Below, in pieces: positions 1 to 9,090 of a stretch of DNA of 64,000 nt. The stretch covers positions 3,985,501-4,049,500 of the forward strand of contig NZ_CP060092.1 in assembly GCF_014217335.1 (NCBI RefSeq), read 5' to 3'. This DNA is from Teredinibacter purpureus. Lineage in GTDB: Bacteria; Pseudomonadota; Gammaproteobacteria; Pseudomonadales; Cellvibrionaceae. Each line of letters starts with the position of its first letter. The first letter of the stretch is position 1. The notes under the pieces were generated by a model. It was not told the origin of the DNA, searched no databases, and was given only the letters and a program-made list of their open reading frames with translations. A program made the translations under genes and the position numbers.

Positions 1-560
1 ATGCGCGTACGTAACTTCTTGAGTTTAATGGCTCCGGTATCGGGAAAGTAAAGCACCTTTCGCGGGTAATCACTGCCTAGATCCTGTGCCGCTATCGTTA
101 GGCTGTCTTTTTGTAAATAATCCAATACGAATTCGACATTACGTTTACCTATATCCATATTCGTCATGCTACTGAGTACACGCCCGCCGCCAAACAGTTT
201 TACTTCCAACCTATCGCGTCGTCCACCCTGTTTTAATATAGCGTTAATGAGATATTCCATTGCCCAATTACCGTAGCACAGCTCTGCATTAACAACGCTG
301 GGCCTCGATATTGACTGCTCCCCTAACTGCACGGGCAACATAAAATGGTTCATGCCACCAACACCAATTTTAACGTCTCTCACACACGCTGCCACACAAG
401 AACCTAGTACCGTTACTATCATTTCACCCGTTCGGCTAACGTAGCATTCTCCGGGAAGAATTTTAGCGGCGGGTATTCCTAAACGCCGATCCCAGTAACG
501 GTTAATATGTTCAAAACCGCTAATCGAGGTTACGGGTTGATAGTCACTTTTTAAAAACAA
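1..560 (-). CDS. cheD: CheD chemoreceptor glutamine deamidase (3' end cut by window)
   Basis: CheD deamidates glutamines on the cytoplasmic helices of chemoreceptors. The protein is visible from its N-terminus, through a GFEHINRYWDRR stretch, to the catalytic Cys in an LGSCVAACVRD context and the His in GGMNHFMLP, then a KLFGGG motif. The C-terminus lies beyond base 1. No ATG or GTG precedes the conserved start of the family. A TGA stop lies immediately upstream of a TTG at 560-558, which has a GGAAG ribosome-binding site about 12 bases before it, so I take TTG as the start. It follows cheR by 74 bases as the last visible gene of the operon; cheB would be expected next outside the window. Confidence 0.92.
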   Translation of the reverse strand, partial: MFLKSDYQPVTSISGFEHINRYWDRRLGIPAAKILPGECYVSRTGEMIVTVLGSCVAACVRDVKIGVGGMNHFMLPVQLGEQSISRPSVVNAELCYGNWAMEYLINAILKQGGRRDRLEVKLFGGGRVLSSMTNMDIGKRNVEFVLDYLQKDSLTIAAQDLGSDYPRKVLYFPDTGAIKLKKLRTR

Positions 561-634
561 TCAGTTTTCGCTCTTCCAAATTAAATATGGCAGCACAACA
601 CACTCACACGTTATATGTCACCACCTAAAAACCA

Positions 635-1477
635 CTAGTTAAGTTCGTATATTGTTCGACCTAGAGATTTAAATCGTGATGTAATATTGTGTAAATTTTC
701 TGAATGCCCAATAAATAGATTGCCTGTTGTTTCAAGTAGGTTAGCATAGCGTTCAAACAATTTTTTTTGCGTTTCGACGTCAAAATAAATCACCACATTC
801 CGACAAAATATAATATCGAAACGCCCTTTCATTGGCCACTCATGAAGTAGGTTGAGCTGTTTAAATGTGATCATATCCCGAATAACGTCCTTTACTCGTA
901 CTCTATCTTCCACATTATTTCTGGCTATAAATCGGCGACAGTTATCGGGTATTGTTTCTACTCGCTCAGTGGCGTATTCGCCCAATCTGGCCTTTTCTAC
1001 CACATTCGAGTCGAGATCGGTCGCCAGAATTTTTACATCCCAAGCGCTCATTCCCGTAAAGTTTTTTAACGTCATGGCAATAGAGTAGGGTTCTTCTCCC
1101 GTCGAGCATCCCGCTGACCATATTCGAATACGCTTCTCTTGCCGCTTCTCGGCCAGTAATCGTGGTAATAGTTTGGTCGACAAGAACTCGAAATGATGGC
1201 CCTCTCGAAAAAAAGACGTTAAGTTGGTAGTAATAGCATTAACAAATTCAACATGTTCCCGGCTATTTTTTTCCCGAATAACATCGCAGTACTCATTAAA
1301 TGAGGCAACATTTAAACGCCGTAAGCGACGCGCCAAACGGCCATACACCATATTTTTTTTATGGTTCGAAAGGCTTATTCCGGTCAGAGAATAGGCAACG
1401 ACCTTTATTTCCTCAAAATTTTGCTGCGTCATTGGAAATTCACGCTGCGAAAAATCGCCTACGTTTGAATTATTCAA
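635..1477 (-). CDS. cheR: CheR chemoreceptor methyltransferase
   Basis: SAM-dependent glutamyl methyltransferase that methylates chemoreceptors and sets adaptation. The N-terminal helical domain carries the receptor-binding region (KKNMVYGRLARRLRRL, then TTNLTSFFREGHHF). The Rossmann domain shows the SAM motif WSAGCSTGEEPYSIAM and later FDIIFCRNVVIYFD. The beta-subdomain should dock on the receptor's C-terminal pentapeptide, which the neighbouring receptor has. Start choice: a GGAGG at 1487-1483 sits five bases before a TTG at 1477, giving 280 aa. The first ATG in frame (1432) has no ribosome-binding site. About 90 bases downstream of the aer2-like gene. Confidence 0.93.
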   Translation of the reverse strand: MNNSNVGDFSQREFPMTQQNFEEIKVVAYSLTGISLSNHKKNMVYGRLARRLRRLNVASFNEYCDVIREKNSREHVEFVNAITTNLTSFFREGHHFEFLSTKLLPRLLAEKRQEKRIRIWSAGCSTGEEPYSIAMTLKNFTGMSAWDVKILATDLDSNVVEKARLGEYATERVETIPDNCRRFIARNNVEDRVRVKDVIRDMITFKQLNLLHEWPMKGRFDIIFCRNVVIYFDVETQKKLFERYANLLETTGNLFIGHSENLHNITSRFKSLGRTIYELN

Positions 1478-1564
1478 ATACGCCTCCAATCAGCGTTCTA
1501 TTGGTAGCCAAGGTCACGATTACTTTACCTCTTCACTCACAACTAATATGCAATGCTTAACCCT

Positions 1565-4321
1565 TTAGAAATCTTCCCATTCATCGTCCGTGGCACCGCC
1601 TTGCGAACCATAAGACATCGGCGGCTCTACCGACGCACGATGCGCAACACTGGTATGAGTTGTTGGACGTGATTGATGGGTACTAGGGGCATTTGCTGCA
1701 GCGGCCTCCCTATGGCCGGCGATTGAAAAGAAATCAACCACCTGATTGAGTGCGCGCGCCTGATCGGCCATGGCCTCACCTGCCGCTGAGGCTTCCTCTA
1801 CCAGAGCCGCATTTTGTTGGGTCATTTCGTCCATTTGGGAGACCGCTGTATTCACTTGCTCAATACCGCTCGTTTGCTCCTTCGCAGCATCGGCAATTTC
1901 GCGCATCATCGCGGTAACGCTTTCCACCGACGCGACAATATCGGCTAGCGTTTGCCCCGACTCATTCACTTGCGCGGTGCCATCTTGTACTTTCGATACG
2001 CTATCGCGAATCAAATCTTTAATTTCTTTCGCGGCACCAGCCGAACGTTGAGCTAAATTACGCACCTCACCTGCCACGACGGCGAAACCTCTACCCTGCT
2101 CACCTGCACGCGCCGCCTCTACTGCAGCATTAAGGGCTAAAAGGTTCGTTTGAAACGCGATTTCGTCGATAACACCAATGATATCGCTTATTTTTTTGCT
2201 TGAGGTATTAATTTCCCCCATGGAGACCACCGCTCGATTAACCACATCACCACCACTTTGCGCCTTGGTTTGTGCTTCCATCGCTAAACTACTCGCTTGA
2301 ATGGCGTTATCGGCGCTTTGCTTTACCGTCGATGTCATTTGTTCCATACTCGACGCGGTTTCTTCCAGCGAGGACGCTTGTTCTTCGGTACGCTGACTCA
2401 AATCGGCGTTCCCCTGCGCTATTTCGTTGGCCGCCGACGTAATCGACCCCGATGCCGTTCGAATTTTAGTTATAACATCGGTAAGTTTATCGGCCGTTGC
2501 ATTCGCATCTATTTTCATCGTGCCGAAAGCGCCCCTATAGTCGCGCGTGATACGCTCTGAAAGGTCGCCGCGCGCCATCGCGCCTAGCATACGAATAACA
2601 TCATTTAACGCAACTTCTACGGTACTAATTAGATCATTTAACCCCTTACCTAAATTGGCAAAGAAATCAGTTTTACCGTCTAACGAAATTTGTTTACTAA
2701 AGTCGCCAGCGCTCGCCGATTCAACCATGGAGTCGATTTCTCGCTCTATCGCAACTTCCGCCGTGCGATCGGCCCATTCCACTACAGTGCCTAGCCGTTC
2801 TCCGTCCACAATAATGGGGTTGGCTATTACCGTGAAGGTACGCCCTCCAACCTCAGCATTACCGAAGTACGTTGTTGTCAAATTATTGATAATACCGCGT
2901 TGATGCGAGACATCTTTATGGAAGATATCCATATTCGCACCTTTGAGTTTCGATGCGTCAAAAGTCGGTAATGCTTTACGAATATCCGCTTGCGCGTTAC
3001 TCATCATGCCCACCGATGCATCATTTAAATAAATAATATTGGCATCTGGATCTGCGATCATGACGTTGGTTGTGACATTATCCAGCGCCTGTCTTACTCT
3101 TGCGTTTTCATCAGATTTTGCTTTTTCTTCTGCTTCACGCGCTAATCGTTCAGTTTTATCGTCCCACTCTACAACCGTACCCAACCTTTCGCCACCGGGG
3201 CTAAACAGTGGCGTGGCAATAAGACCAAATGTGAGGCCAGCAATATCTAAATTGGTACTGTAAGGCGAGCGTAAATCATTTAATAGCTGGCGCTGATGAG
3301 AAGGTTTTACGTGAAAGTCATCTACACATGTGCCGATAAGCCTGCTCACGGAAAAATTGGGTAATTGCTGCCGAATCGTAGTCTCTCTATCAGACATCAT
3401 TTTCCGAACCGCTTCGTTCATGTAGATAATATTCATCTCTTTATCGGCTAACATTACCGACGTGTCGCACACATCTAACGCTTGTCTAATACGTAGATTT
3501 TCAGCTGCCTTAGTTGCCCGGGCAGTTTCTTCTGCGAGGCGCTCCGTTTTATCTTCCCATTCCACTAACGTACCGAGCCGCGTACCTTCTGCATCAAACC
3601 AAGGCGTTGCAATTAAACCAAAGGTAAGCCCACTCACGTTGATATTGGTACTGTAGGTGTCAGTTAACCCGCCCAACAATTTACGCTGATGCGATGCATC
3701 GTTATGGAAACCATCAACACTAGTACCTATAAGGGAACCCACTGCGAACGAGGGTAAACTCTCCTTGATTTTTGCTTCGTTTCGCGTCAGCATTTCGACT
3801 ACGGTATCATTCACGTAAACGATATTAAGATCATTGTCTGCCAACATAACATTGGCACTACACAGCTTTAATGCACTGGCTTGATTGGCTGCAATACGAT
3901 TGGTATTTTCTTCCTGCTTTCGTGCGGTTACATCAATAGCAAATTTAATAACCTTATAGACTTTCCCTTTATCGTCGCGCAACGGGTTATAAGAGCCTTG
4001 TATCCAAATTTCCTTTCCGCCTTTCCCAACGCGCTTGAATTCTCTTACCACCGACTCTCCGCGCGCTAGATTTTCCCAAAACAACATATACTCTTGGCTA
4101 TTAGCGTAATCATCATCTACAAACATACGATGATGACGGCCCACGACCTCATCACTGGTATACCCCGTAACGGTTAAGAAATTGCTGTTCGCCTCTAGAA
4201 TTCTACCGCTAGGGTCGAACTCTATTATCGCTTGTGTTCGGCTAACCGCGGCGAGCTTTCCAGCCATGTCTTTGCATTCTTGCGATTGACCTAAACCAAA
4301 AATAGAAAGCCAATTATTCAT
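1565..4321 (-). CDS. aer2: Aer2-like soluble chemoreceptor with four PAS domains
   Basis: A 918-aa methyl-accepting protein with no membrane segment. Order: an ordinary PAS (about 25-135), three homologous PAS repeats (about 148-262, 278-393, 408-523), a HAMP-like linker (530-615) and the signalling hairpin with [21 protein letters not shown]. Each repeat has an FHxxxxHQR motif (H206/H211, H337/H342, H468/H473) and a Trp 48-49 residues after the first His (W255, W386, W516). As I recall it, this is the spacing of haem ligand H234 and Trp283 in Pseudomonas Aer2, an oxygen sensor. The protein ends in EWEDF, an xWxxF tether for CheR. It lies 10 bases after cheW. Haem binding is inferred, not seen. 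Confidence 0.9.
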   Translation of the reverse strand: MNNWLSIFGLGQSQECKDMAGKLAAVSRTQAIIEFDPSGRILEANSNFLTVTGYTSDEVVGRHHRMFVDDDYANSQEYMLFWENLARGESVVREFKRVGKGGKEIWIQGSYNPLRDDKGKVYKVIKFAIDVTARKQEENTNRIAANQASALKLCSANVMLADNDLNIVYVNDTVVEMLTRNEAKIKESLPSFAVGSLIGTSVDGFHNDASHQRKLLGGLTDTYSTNINVSGLTFGLIATPWFDAEGTRLGTLVEWEDKTERLAEETARATKAAENLRIRQALDVCDTSVMLADKEMNIIYMNEAVRKMMSDRETTIRQQLPNFSVSRLIGTCVDDFHVKPSHQRQLLNDLRSPYSTNLDIAGLTFGLIATPLFSPGGERLGTVVEWDDKTERLAREAEEKAKSDENARVRQALDNVTTNVMIADPDANIIYLNDASVGMMSNAQADIRKALPTFDASKLKGANMDIFHKDVSHQRGIINNLTTTYFGNAEVGGRTFTVIANPIIVDGERLGTVVEWADRTAEVAIEREIDSMVESASAGDFSKQISLDGKTDFFANLGKGLNDLISTVEVALNDVIRMLGAMARGDLSERITRDYRGAFGTMKIDANATADKLTDVITKIRTASGSITSAANEIAQGNADLSQRTEEQASSLEETASSMEQMTSTVKQSADNAIQASSLAMEAQTKAQSGGDVVNRAVVSMGEINTSSKKISDIIGVIDEIAFQTNLLALNAAVEAARAGEQGRGFAVVAGEVRNLAQRSAGAAKEIKDLIRDSVSKVQDGTAQVNESGQTLADIVASVESVTAMMREIADAAKEQTSGIEQVNTAVSQMDEMTQQNAALVEEASAAGEAMADQARALNQVVDFFSIAGHREAAAANAPSTHQSRPTTHTSVAHRASVEPPMSYGSQGGATDDEWEDF

Positions 4322-4331
4322 CGTTATTCAC

Positions 4332-4895
4332 CTATCCATTAGTTTTGGCTTGCGTAATTTGCTCAGCCAAGTTCGACAAATTGGGTACATCATCCAACGT
4401 TAGAAGTTTATCTATATCCAACAAAATAACCATTTTTTCCTGGACATTCACGAGCCCTCGAATAAAATCTGTATTCACTGCGCTCCCTAAATCTGGCGCC
4501 GCACGCATATCAGTTTTAGATAACGAGTAAACGTCGGAAACGGCGTCGACCACAATACCCATAATTCGGTCACCATCCTCCATCTGTACTTTCAGTACAA
4601 TCACCACCGTCACACCGGTATATTCAATAGCCTTAAGGCCAAAACACTGGCGTAGATCCACAATGGGTACAATGGTGCCGCGTAAATTTATAACGCCTTT
4701 AATATGGCTGGGTGCGTTAGGCAGCGGTGTAGCCGATTCCCACCCTCTTATTTCTTGAACACAGAGAATATCAACCCCGTATTCTTCTTCTGCCATTATG
4801 AAGGTGAGGTACTGATCATTTAAATCTGCCGATATATCGCTATTATCCGCTGTGGTAACGGACATGCTCTGCGCGGTATTTTCTTGTGCCTGCAT
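4332..4895 (-). CDS. cheW: CheW coupling protein
   Basis: Adaptor that couples the receptor to the CheA kinase. A single CheW fold covers about residues 28-175 after a non-conserved N-terminal tail, with QYLTFIMAEEEYGVDILCVQEIRGW at its start (only the first part is diagnostic: YLTF and EEYGV) followed by GVINLRGTIVPIVDLR, the usual second strand pair. Its 187 residues are slightly above the typical 160-170 because of the tail. A clear GGAGAAA ribosome-binding site precedes the ATG at 4895. It starts 12 bases after cheA. Only one CheW is present here, whereas Pseudomonas Che2 clusters often have two. Confidence 0.95.
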   Translation of the reverse strand: MQAQENTAQSMSVTTADNSDISADLNDQYLTFIMAEEEYGVDILCVQEIRGWESATPLPNAPSHIKGVINLRGTIVPIVDLRQCFGLKAIEYTGVTVVIVLKVQMEDGDRIMGIVVDAVSDVYSLSKTDMRAAPDLGSAVNTDFIRGLVNVQEKMVILLDIDKLLTLDDVPNLSNLAEQITQAKTNG

Positions 4896-4907
4896 TACTT
4901 TCTCCTG

Positions 4908-7418
4908 CTACCCGATGGCTTGGGTAGGCAAAACTTGCGCTCCAAAATTTCGCCCATGTGTTAAATGATGAGCAATTCCAAATTTTTCGCCAGCCAACTT
5001 TACAATGCCGACTATATCCAAAATAAGCGCAACGGTACCATCACCCAATATAGTTGCACCGGAAATACCGTCTACACGTCTATAATTGTTTTCAAGGCTT
5101 TTAATCACCACCTGCTGCTGCGCCAATAACTCGTCCACTACTATGCCTATTTTCTCGCCATCGGCTTCCACCACCACCATAAGCGATTGCTCTAAGTCTG
5201 GCGTACCTTCTGGAACAGAAAATGTTTTATGAAGTTCAATAATAGGAACATAGTCGTCGCGAAGTTTAAAAACATCACAGCCTCCCGCAACTTTACTGAT
5301 AAATTCTTTTCGGCATTGAAGTGATTCGACGATTGAAACCAGAGGAAATATATAGGTATCATGACCCACGCGAACAAGCTGTCCATCCAAAATTGCGAGC
5401 GTTAGAGGTAACCGTATGGTAATAGTCGAGCCAACGTTGACTTGCGAGCGAATTTCGACACTGCCATTGAGCGCTTGGATATTACGTTTAACAACATCCA
5501 TACCCACACCACGCCCCGATACGTCACTCACTGTTTGGGCGGTAGAAAATCCGGGCTGAAAAATAAGATCGAATACGGCCTCATCTGGCATTAGCTCCGC
5601 TTCGTTTGCCGAAATAATGCCTTTTTCTATCGCTTTTTCGGAGATAGCAATTTTGTCCAACCCTTTTCCGTCATCCGTAATTTCGATAACAACGTTGCCG
5701 CCCTGATGGTAGGCGTTCAAGGTAATAGTGCCCAAAGCGGGTTTACCGTTTGTCACTCGTTCATCGGGTAATTCAATACCGTGATCCACAGCGTTGCGCA
5801 CAAGATGCACTAATGGATCACCTATTTTTTCCATTACCGTTTTATCCAGTTCCGTGTGCTCTCCTATCATTTCCAGATGAAGCTGTTTATTGAGCGTTTG
5901 GCCAAGGTCTCGAATCATGCGGGGAAAGCGGCTAAACGCAAAGCTAATAGGTAACATTCGAATACGCATAACGCTTTCTTGCAATTCTCGGGTATTCTGC
6001 TCTAACTGCCCTAGACCTTCCATTAATTTGGGCAGGCGATCCGCTTCAAATTCGGTACCTAACTGCCCTAACATGGACTGAGTGATAACTAGCTCGCCGA
6101 CCATATTAATTAAGTTGTCGACCTTATCAATACCCACACGAATTGACCCGGGTTCGGCCGGCACTTTTTTGGCAGGCGCCGCTTGCGGGGTTTTAATAGG
6201 CGTTGCAATAGGTGTTGCTACTGCAGTGATATCAGTGACGCTGGCCGTATCGCCAAAACTCATCGCGTCACTGCCAACAGGTGCAGCAATGGTGCCCACT
6301 GCTACCGCAGGTACAAGACCAACCTCTTCGTTTAAGGCTACAGCGCCCGTTGAGTCGTGTAATAGGACCGATACACGAGATTCATCTAGCACCCATTCAA
6401 ACACTTCTAATATAGTGTCTTCCGTTGCGTCAGCAGAACGAAGAATAATATTCCACGATAACAAACACCGTTCATGATCCAACAATTCTAGGCTGGGCAA
6501 TTTGTCGGTATTGGCCGCTACGGTAATATCGCCCAACTCCTCTAGCGCTCGGAATAACCGAATGGGTTCATTGCCTGTTAATAAAATACCGTCGCTGGGA
6601 GCGAAATCAATCTCCCACACCTGCTTTATTTCAGTTTCAGTAATCGTTATTTTGGATTCGTCTGCAACCCATTCAAACACTTCATTGATCGCCGGTAGTG
6701 CGTTGCGTGTTTTCAGTAGAATGGTCCAGCTCATCAGACAATCTTCTGGATTGAGGGATGCAAGGTTAAGTGCGTCTGCCCGACAACAAACGTCTAACAT
6801 CTGAGATATTTCCGATAATTCACGAAACATTCGTACAACATCGTTACCGGTTTTTAATATATCGCTATCGGGAAAAAAGTGAATTTGATAATATTTTTCG
6901 GCTGAATCATTTTTACCGACAGCTACTTCTATAGGCTCAAGTTTCGGCTCAGCGCTGGTTTCCACTTTCTGTTTTGACGTATCAAGAAGGGTTTCAGCAC
7001 CTTCATTTGAGGGTGAAACCGCTGTTGCATCAGCGTCTAACAGTGCCGCGAAAACAGCTTTCAACTCTTTCGACAACGGCGTATACCCATCCTCCCCCGC
7101 CTGTAATAATTGCAGCATTTCACGCATACAATCGACAGAGTTCAAACAGGTATTAACATCTTCGCCGCGAAACCCTCTCTTTCCCGAGCGCACCTGATCA
7201 AGAATGGTTTCCAAATCGTGGGTGAATTCTGCGACAGAACTAAAACCAAAGGTTGCACTGCCCCCTTTAATGGAATGCGCTGATCGGAAAATTGCATTGA
7301 TGGTTTCATCATCGATATTGGCGGGGTCCAACTCCATGAGAGCGGCTTCCATTACATCAAGCCCCTCAAAACTTTCTTCGTAAAATACCTGATGAAACTG
7401 CGATAGATCGATGGTCAT
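4908..7418 (-). CDS. cheA: CheA chemotaxis histidine kinase
   Basis: An 836-aa kinase. The HPt domain holds the phosphorylated His48 in HSIKGGSATFGF. Two tandem copies of an 85-residue domain follow (from YYQIHFFPD and from VWEIDFAPS, both ending in EVFEWV), in the place of the response-regulator-binding P2 domain. Then come a long Ala/Pro/Thr-rich linker, the dimerisation domain (MVGELVITQS), the ATPase with HLVRNAVDHGIE and GRGVGMDVV, and a C-terminal CheW-like domain. I start it at ATG 7418 (MTIDLSQFHQ); an in-frame TTG at 7427 would add only three residues. Phosphate is expected to go to the adjacent CheY. Confidence 0.95.
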   Translation of the reverse strand: MTIDLSQFHQVFYEESFEGLDVMEAALMELDPANIDDETINAIFRSAHSIKGGSATFGFSSVAEFTHDLETILDQVRSGKRGFRGEDVNTCLNSVDCMREMLQLLQAGEDGYTPLSKELKAVFAALLDADATAVSPSNEGAETLLDTSKQKVETSAEPKLEPIEVAVGKNDSAEKYYQIHFFPDSDILKTGNDVVRMFRELSEISQMLDVCCRADALNLASLNPEDCLMSWTILLKTRNALPAINEVFEWVADESKITITETEIKQVWEIDFAPSDGILLTGNEPIRLFRALEELGDITVAANTDKLPSLELLDHERCLLSWNIILRSADATEDTILEVFEWVLDESRVSVLLHDSTGAVALNEEVGLVPAVAVGTIAAPVGSDAMSFGDTASVTDITAVATPIATPIKTPQAAPAKKVPAEPGSIRVGIDKVDNLINMVGELVITQSMLGQLGTEFEADRLPKLMEGLGQLEQNTRELQESVMRIRMLPISFAFSRFPRMIRDLGQTLNKQLHLEMIGEHTELDKTVMEKIGDPLVHLVRNAVDHGIELPDERVTNGKPALGTITLNAYHQGGNVVIEITDDGKGLDKIAISEKAIEKGIISANEAELMPDEAVFDLIFQPGFSTAQTVSDVSGRGVGMDVVKRNIQALNGSVEIRSQVNVGSTITIRLPLTLAILDGQLVRVGHDTYIFPLVSIVESLQCRKEFISKVAGGCDVFKLRDDYVPIIELHKTFSVPEGTPDLEQSLMVVVEADGEKIGIVVDELLAQQQVVIKSLENNYRRVDGISGATILGDGTVALILDIVGIVKLAGEKFGIAHHLTHGRNFGAQVLPTQAIG

Positions 7419-7569
7419 AATCAACAACCGGATTGACTGCGTTTGCCTCGCAAGCAGGCATCAACGATACCTGCTTCCCTGTTACGTTCTGTGTAAAATC
7501 ACGCGCTTACTGAAGTAAATAGTCTATTGTTTTCGGAGAAAGCGGTTCAACGAATGACTTCTTGCTGAA

Positions 7570-7932
7570 TTAGAGTACTTTCCCAATCGTAGCGAGAAGC
7601 TGATCTGGATTAAAAGGCTTTACTATCCAGCCTGTAGCACCTGCCGCTTTCCCTTCACTTTTTTTATCGGTACCCGATTCCGTGGTAAGCATTAAGATGG
7701 GCGTAAACTTAAAAGCGGGTAATTGACGAAGCTCTTTTATGAGAGATATTCCATCCATGTTTGGCATATTGATATCTGAAATGACTAGGTCCACCCCAGT
7801 TTCCGCTTTCGCCACCCGCAGTGCTTCAACGCCGTCCGATGCTTCGCACACATTGTGGCCAGCGCCCTTCAGGGTAAAACTAACCATTTGCCTCATCGAG
7901 GCAGAATCGTCAACGGCAAGTATTTTTGCCAT
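7570..7932 (-). CDS. cheY: CheY-type single-domain response regulator
   Basis: A 120-aa receiver domain alone. Acidic residues D8 and D9 (VDDSASMRQM), phospho-acceptor D53 in VISDINMPNMDG, the Thr pair in LMLTTES and Lys105 in WIVKPF are all present, so it should be phosphorylatable by CheA. No output domain, as in CheY. I prefer the ATG at 7932 (MAKILAVDD), which is the conserved start and has a GGAG eight bases upstream; that GGAG is part of an upstream in-frame ATG at 7947. 151 bases separate it from cheA. Its output need not be the flagellar switch, because Che2-type CheY proteins often act elsewhere. Confidence 0.93.
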   Translation of the reverse strand: MAKILAVDDSASMRQMVSFTLKGAGHNVCEASDGVEALRVAKAETGVDLVISDINMPNMDGISLIKELRQLPAFKFTPILMLTTESGTDKKSEGKAAGATGWIVKPFNPDQLLATIGKVL

Positions 7933-8002
7933 AGGGTCTTTCTCCATTTTTTGCTAAGCAGAGAGATTCACAATAAACATACGCTCGTTGCACTATATGG
8001 GC

Positions 8003-8287
8003 TTAGTGAATACCAATGGCATTTCCTAGCCCCAGTAGATCTGCAGCATTGCACAGCTGCTTAGAGGGGTGATCCCACGTAACACTAATTTGCCGCTCTC
8101 GCGTAGCCCGCATGAATGCTAGCAACAGCTGCAGGCCGGCAGTATCTGCGCGCTGTACCGCATCGGCTACCAGTACAACCGCGTCGCAATCTTTCTTATC
8201 CACTAGCGCCTCAAATTCTTCGTGCAAACCATGGATATTGGCAATGGTCATGTTCTCGGGCAAATTGAAATTAATACTCGCAGGCAT
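8003..8287 (-). CDS. STAS-domain protein of the chemosensory operon
   Basis: A 94-aa STAS-domain (anti-sigma-factor-antagonist-like) protein, first gene of the chemosensory operon. It has the STAS phosphorylation loop in the form RADTAGLQLLL, so a threonine (T49) occupies the position usually held by serine (DSSG in SpoIIAA). It contains no other domain. STAS proteins are known in some chemosensory operons, where they may be regulated by phosphorylation or bind a partner, but its kinase and partner are not visible here. It lies 70 bases upstream of cheY on the same strand. The ATG at 8287 is preceded by AAGAGG. Confidence 0.85.
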   Translation of the reverse strand: MPASINFNLPENMTIANIHGLHEEFEALVDKKDCDAVVLVADAVQRADTAGLQLLLAFMRATRERQISVTWDHPSKQLCNAADLLGLGNAIGIH

Positions 8288-9007
8288 ATCGCTAACCTCT
8301 TAATCTATAGCGTTTATCGTCGAATGTTTGATTGAATATCAAAAGCCAACAATCACTCCTACGCCAGTAAATGACAAAATGATTACAAATCACCTAACAC
8401 AAAAACTCAGTGCGTACGATGGCTCAGAAGGTCGATCAAACCTAAGTCTAGACGGAGTTTTAAAAGATGCTAGAAAGATACCGTAAGCCGAAAATATGCG
8501 GTTTTTAAAGGGACACTGAATACTTTTTAAAAAGAGAATTAACTAAGAATCGCTTAACTAAAGCTATCTGGTTATATAGGGAGACTGCAACACAGTTGCG
8601 AACGGTTAAATCTATCCTTTTTTACACGTATCATTCAATAATTGCGTAAGATACACAGTATTGGCCTTCTTTTACTGCATTAATCGTTTAATCTTAAGCG
8701 ACGCGAATTTAAATGACCATACGTGATAAAACCCTTTTTTGTATTTGTCGCCTTTAAAAAACTAAACGCCTCTAAAAATTAAATACAGACGAAATCATTG
8801 ACCGCTATTATAGTTATGTGCCCACAAAACGTTAGCCCTATTATCAGCGTAAGCGGTCTATTGCCATGTTCTTCACCCAGTGAAAAACGTCCGTTTTGCA
8901 CGCTTCTCTCGAGAACTTCTGGCCACTTAATGTAGATAATGTTCGAACTCACTACGGGTTATCACACATTACTCGTGGGCGTGTATAGGGGCCGTTCTGT
9001 ACACTAT
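8288..9007. other. Gene-free stretch between divergent transcription units
   Basis: No open reading frame on either strand here looks coding, and no tRNA or small-RNA signature is recognised. It is AT-rich and should hold the promoter of the chemosensory operon on the minus strand. I searched it for sigma28 and sigma54 consensus sites and found none convincing, so that operon probably has a sigma70-type promoter. Only short hairpins are seen, for example GCAAC-ACA-GTTGC near 8587. Confidence 0.6.
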
Positions 9008-9030
9008 CGAACGCGCGTTCGGCCTATAAT
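9008..9030 (+). promoter_or_regulatory. Palindromic operator next to a -10 box
   Basis: A perfect 14-base palindrome, CGAACGCGCGTTCG at 9008-9021, lies three bases before TATAAT at 9025-9030. The start codon of the sensor gene is 60 bases further on. The palindrome occupies the spacer between -10 and -35, and no good -35 hexamer is seen. This is the arrangement expected of a repressor operator or of a promoter that needs an activator. The binding protein is unknown. Confidence 0.5.
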
Positions 9031-9090
9031 AAATGGCGGTGACTTTCTGCTGATATTTCCAAACCAAAATTGAAGGTGATTAGAACAATT

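Noticed and set aside
8288..8420. GACGATAA in the leader of the STAS gene as a sigma28 -10 box
   Set aside because: The expected TAAAGTTT is replaced by GATATTCA at the right spacing, too far from consensus.
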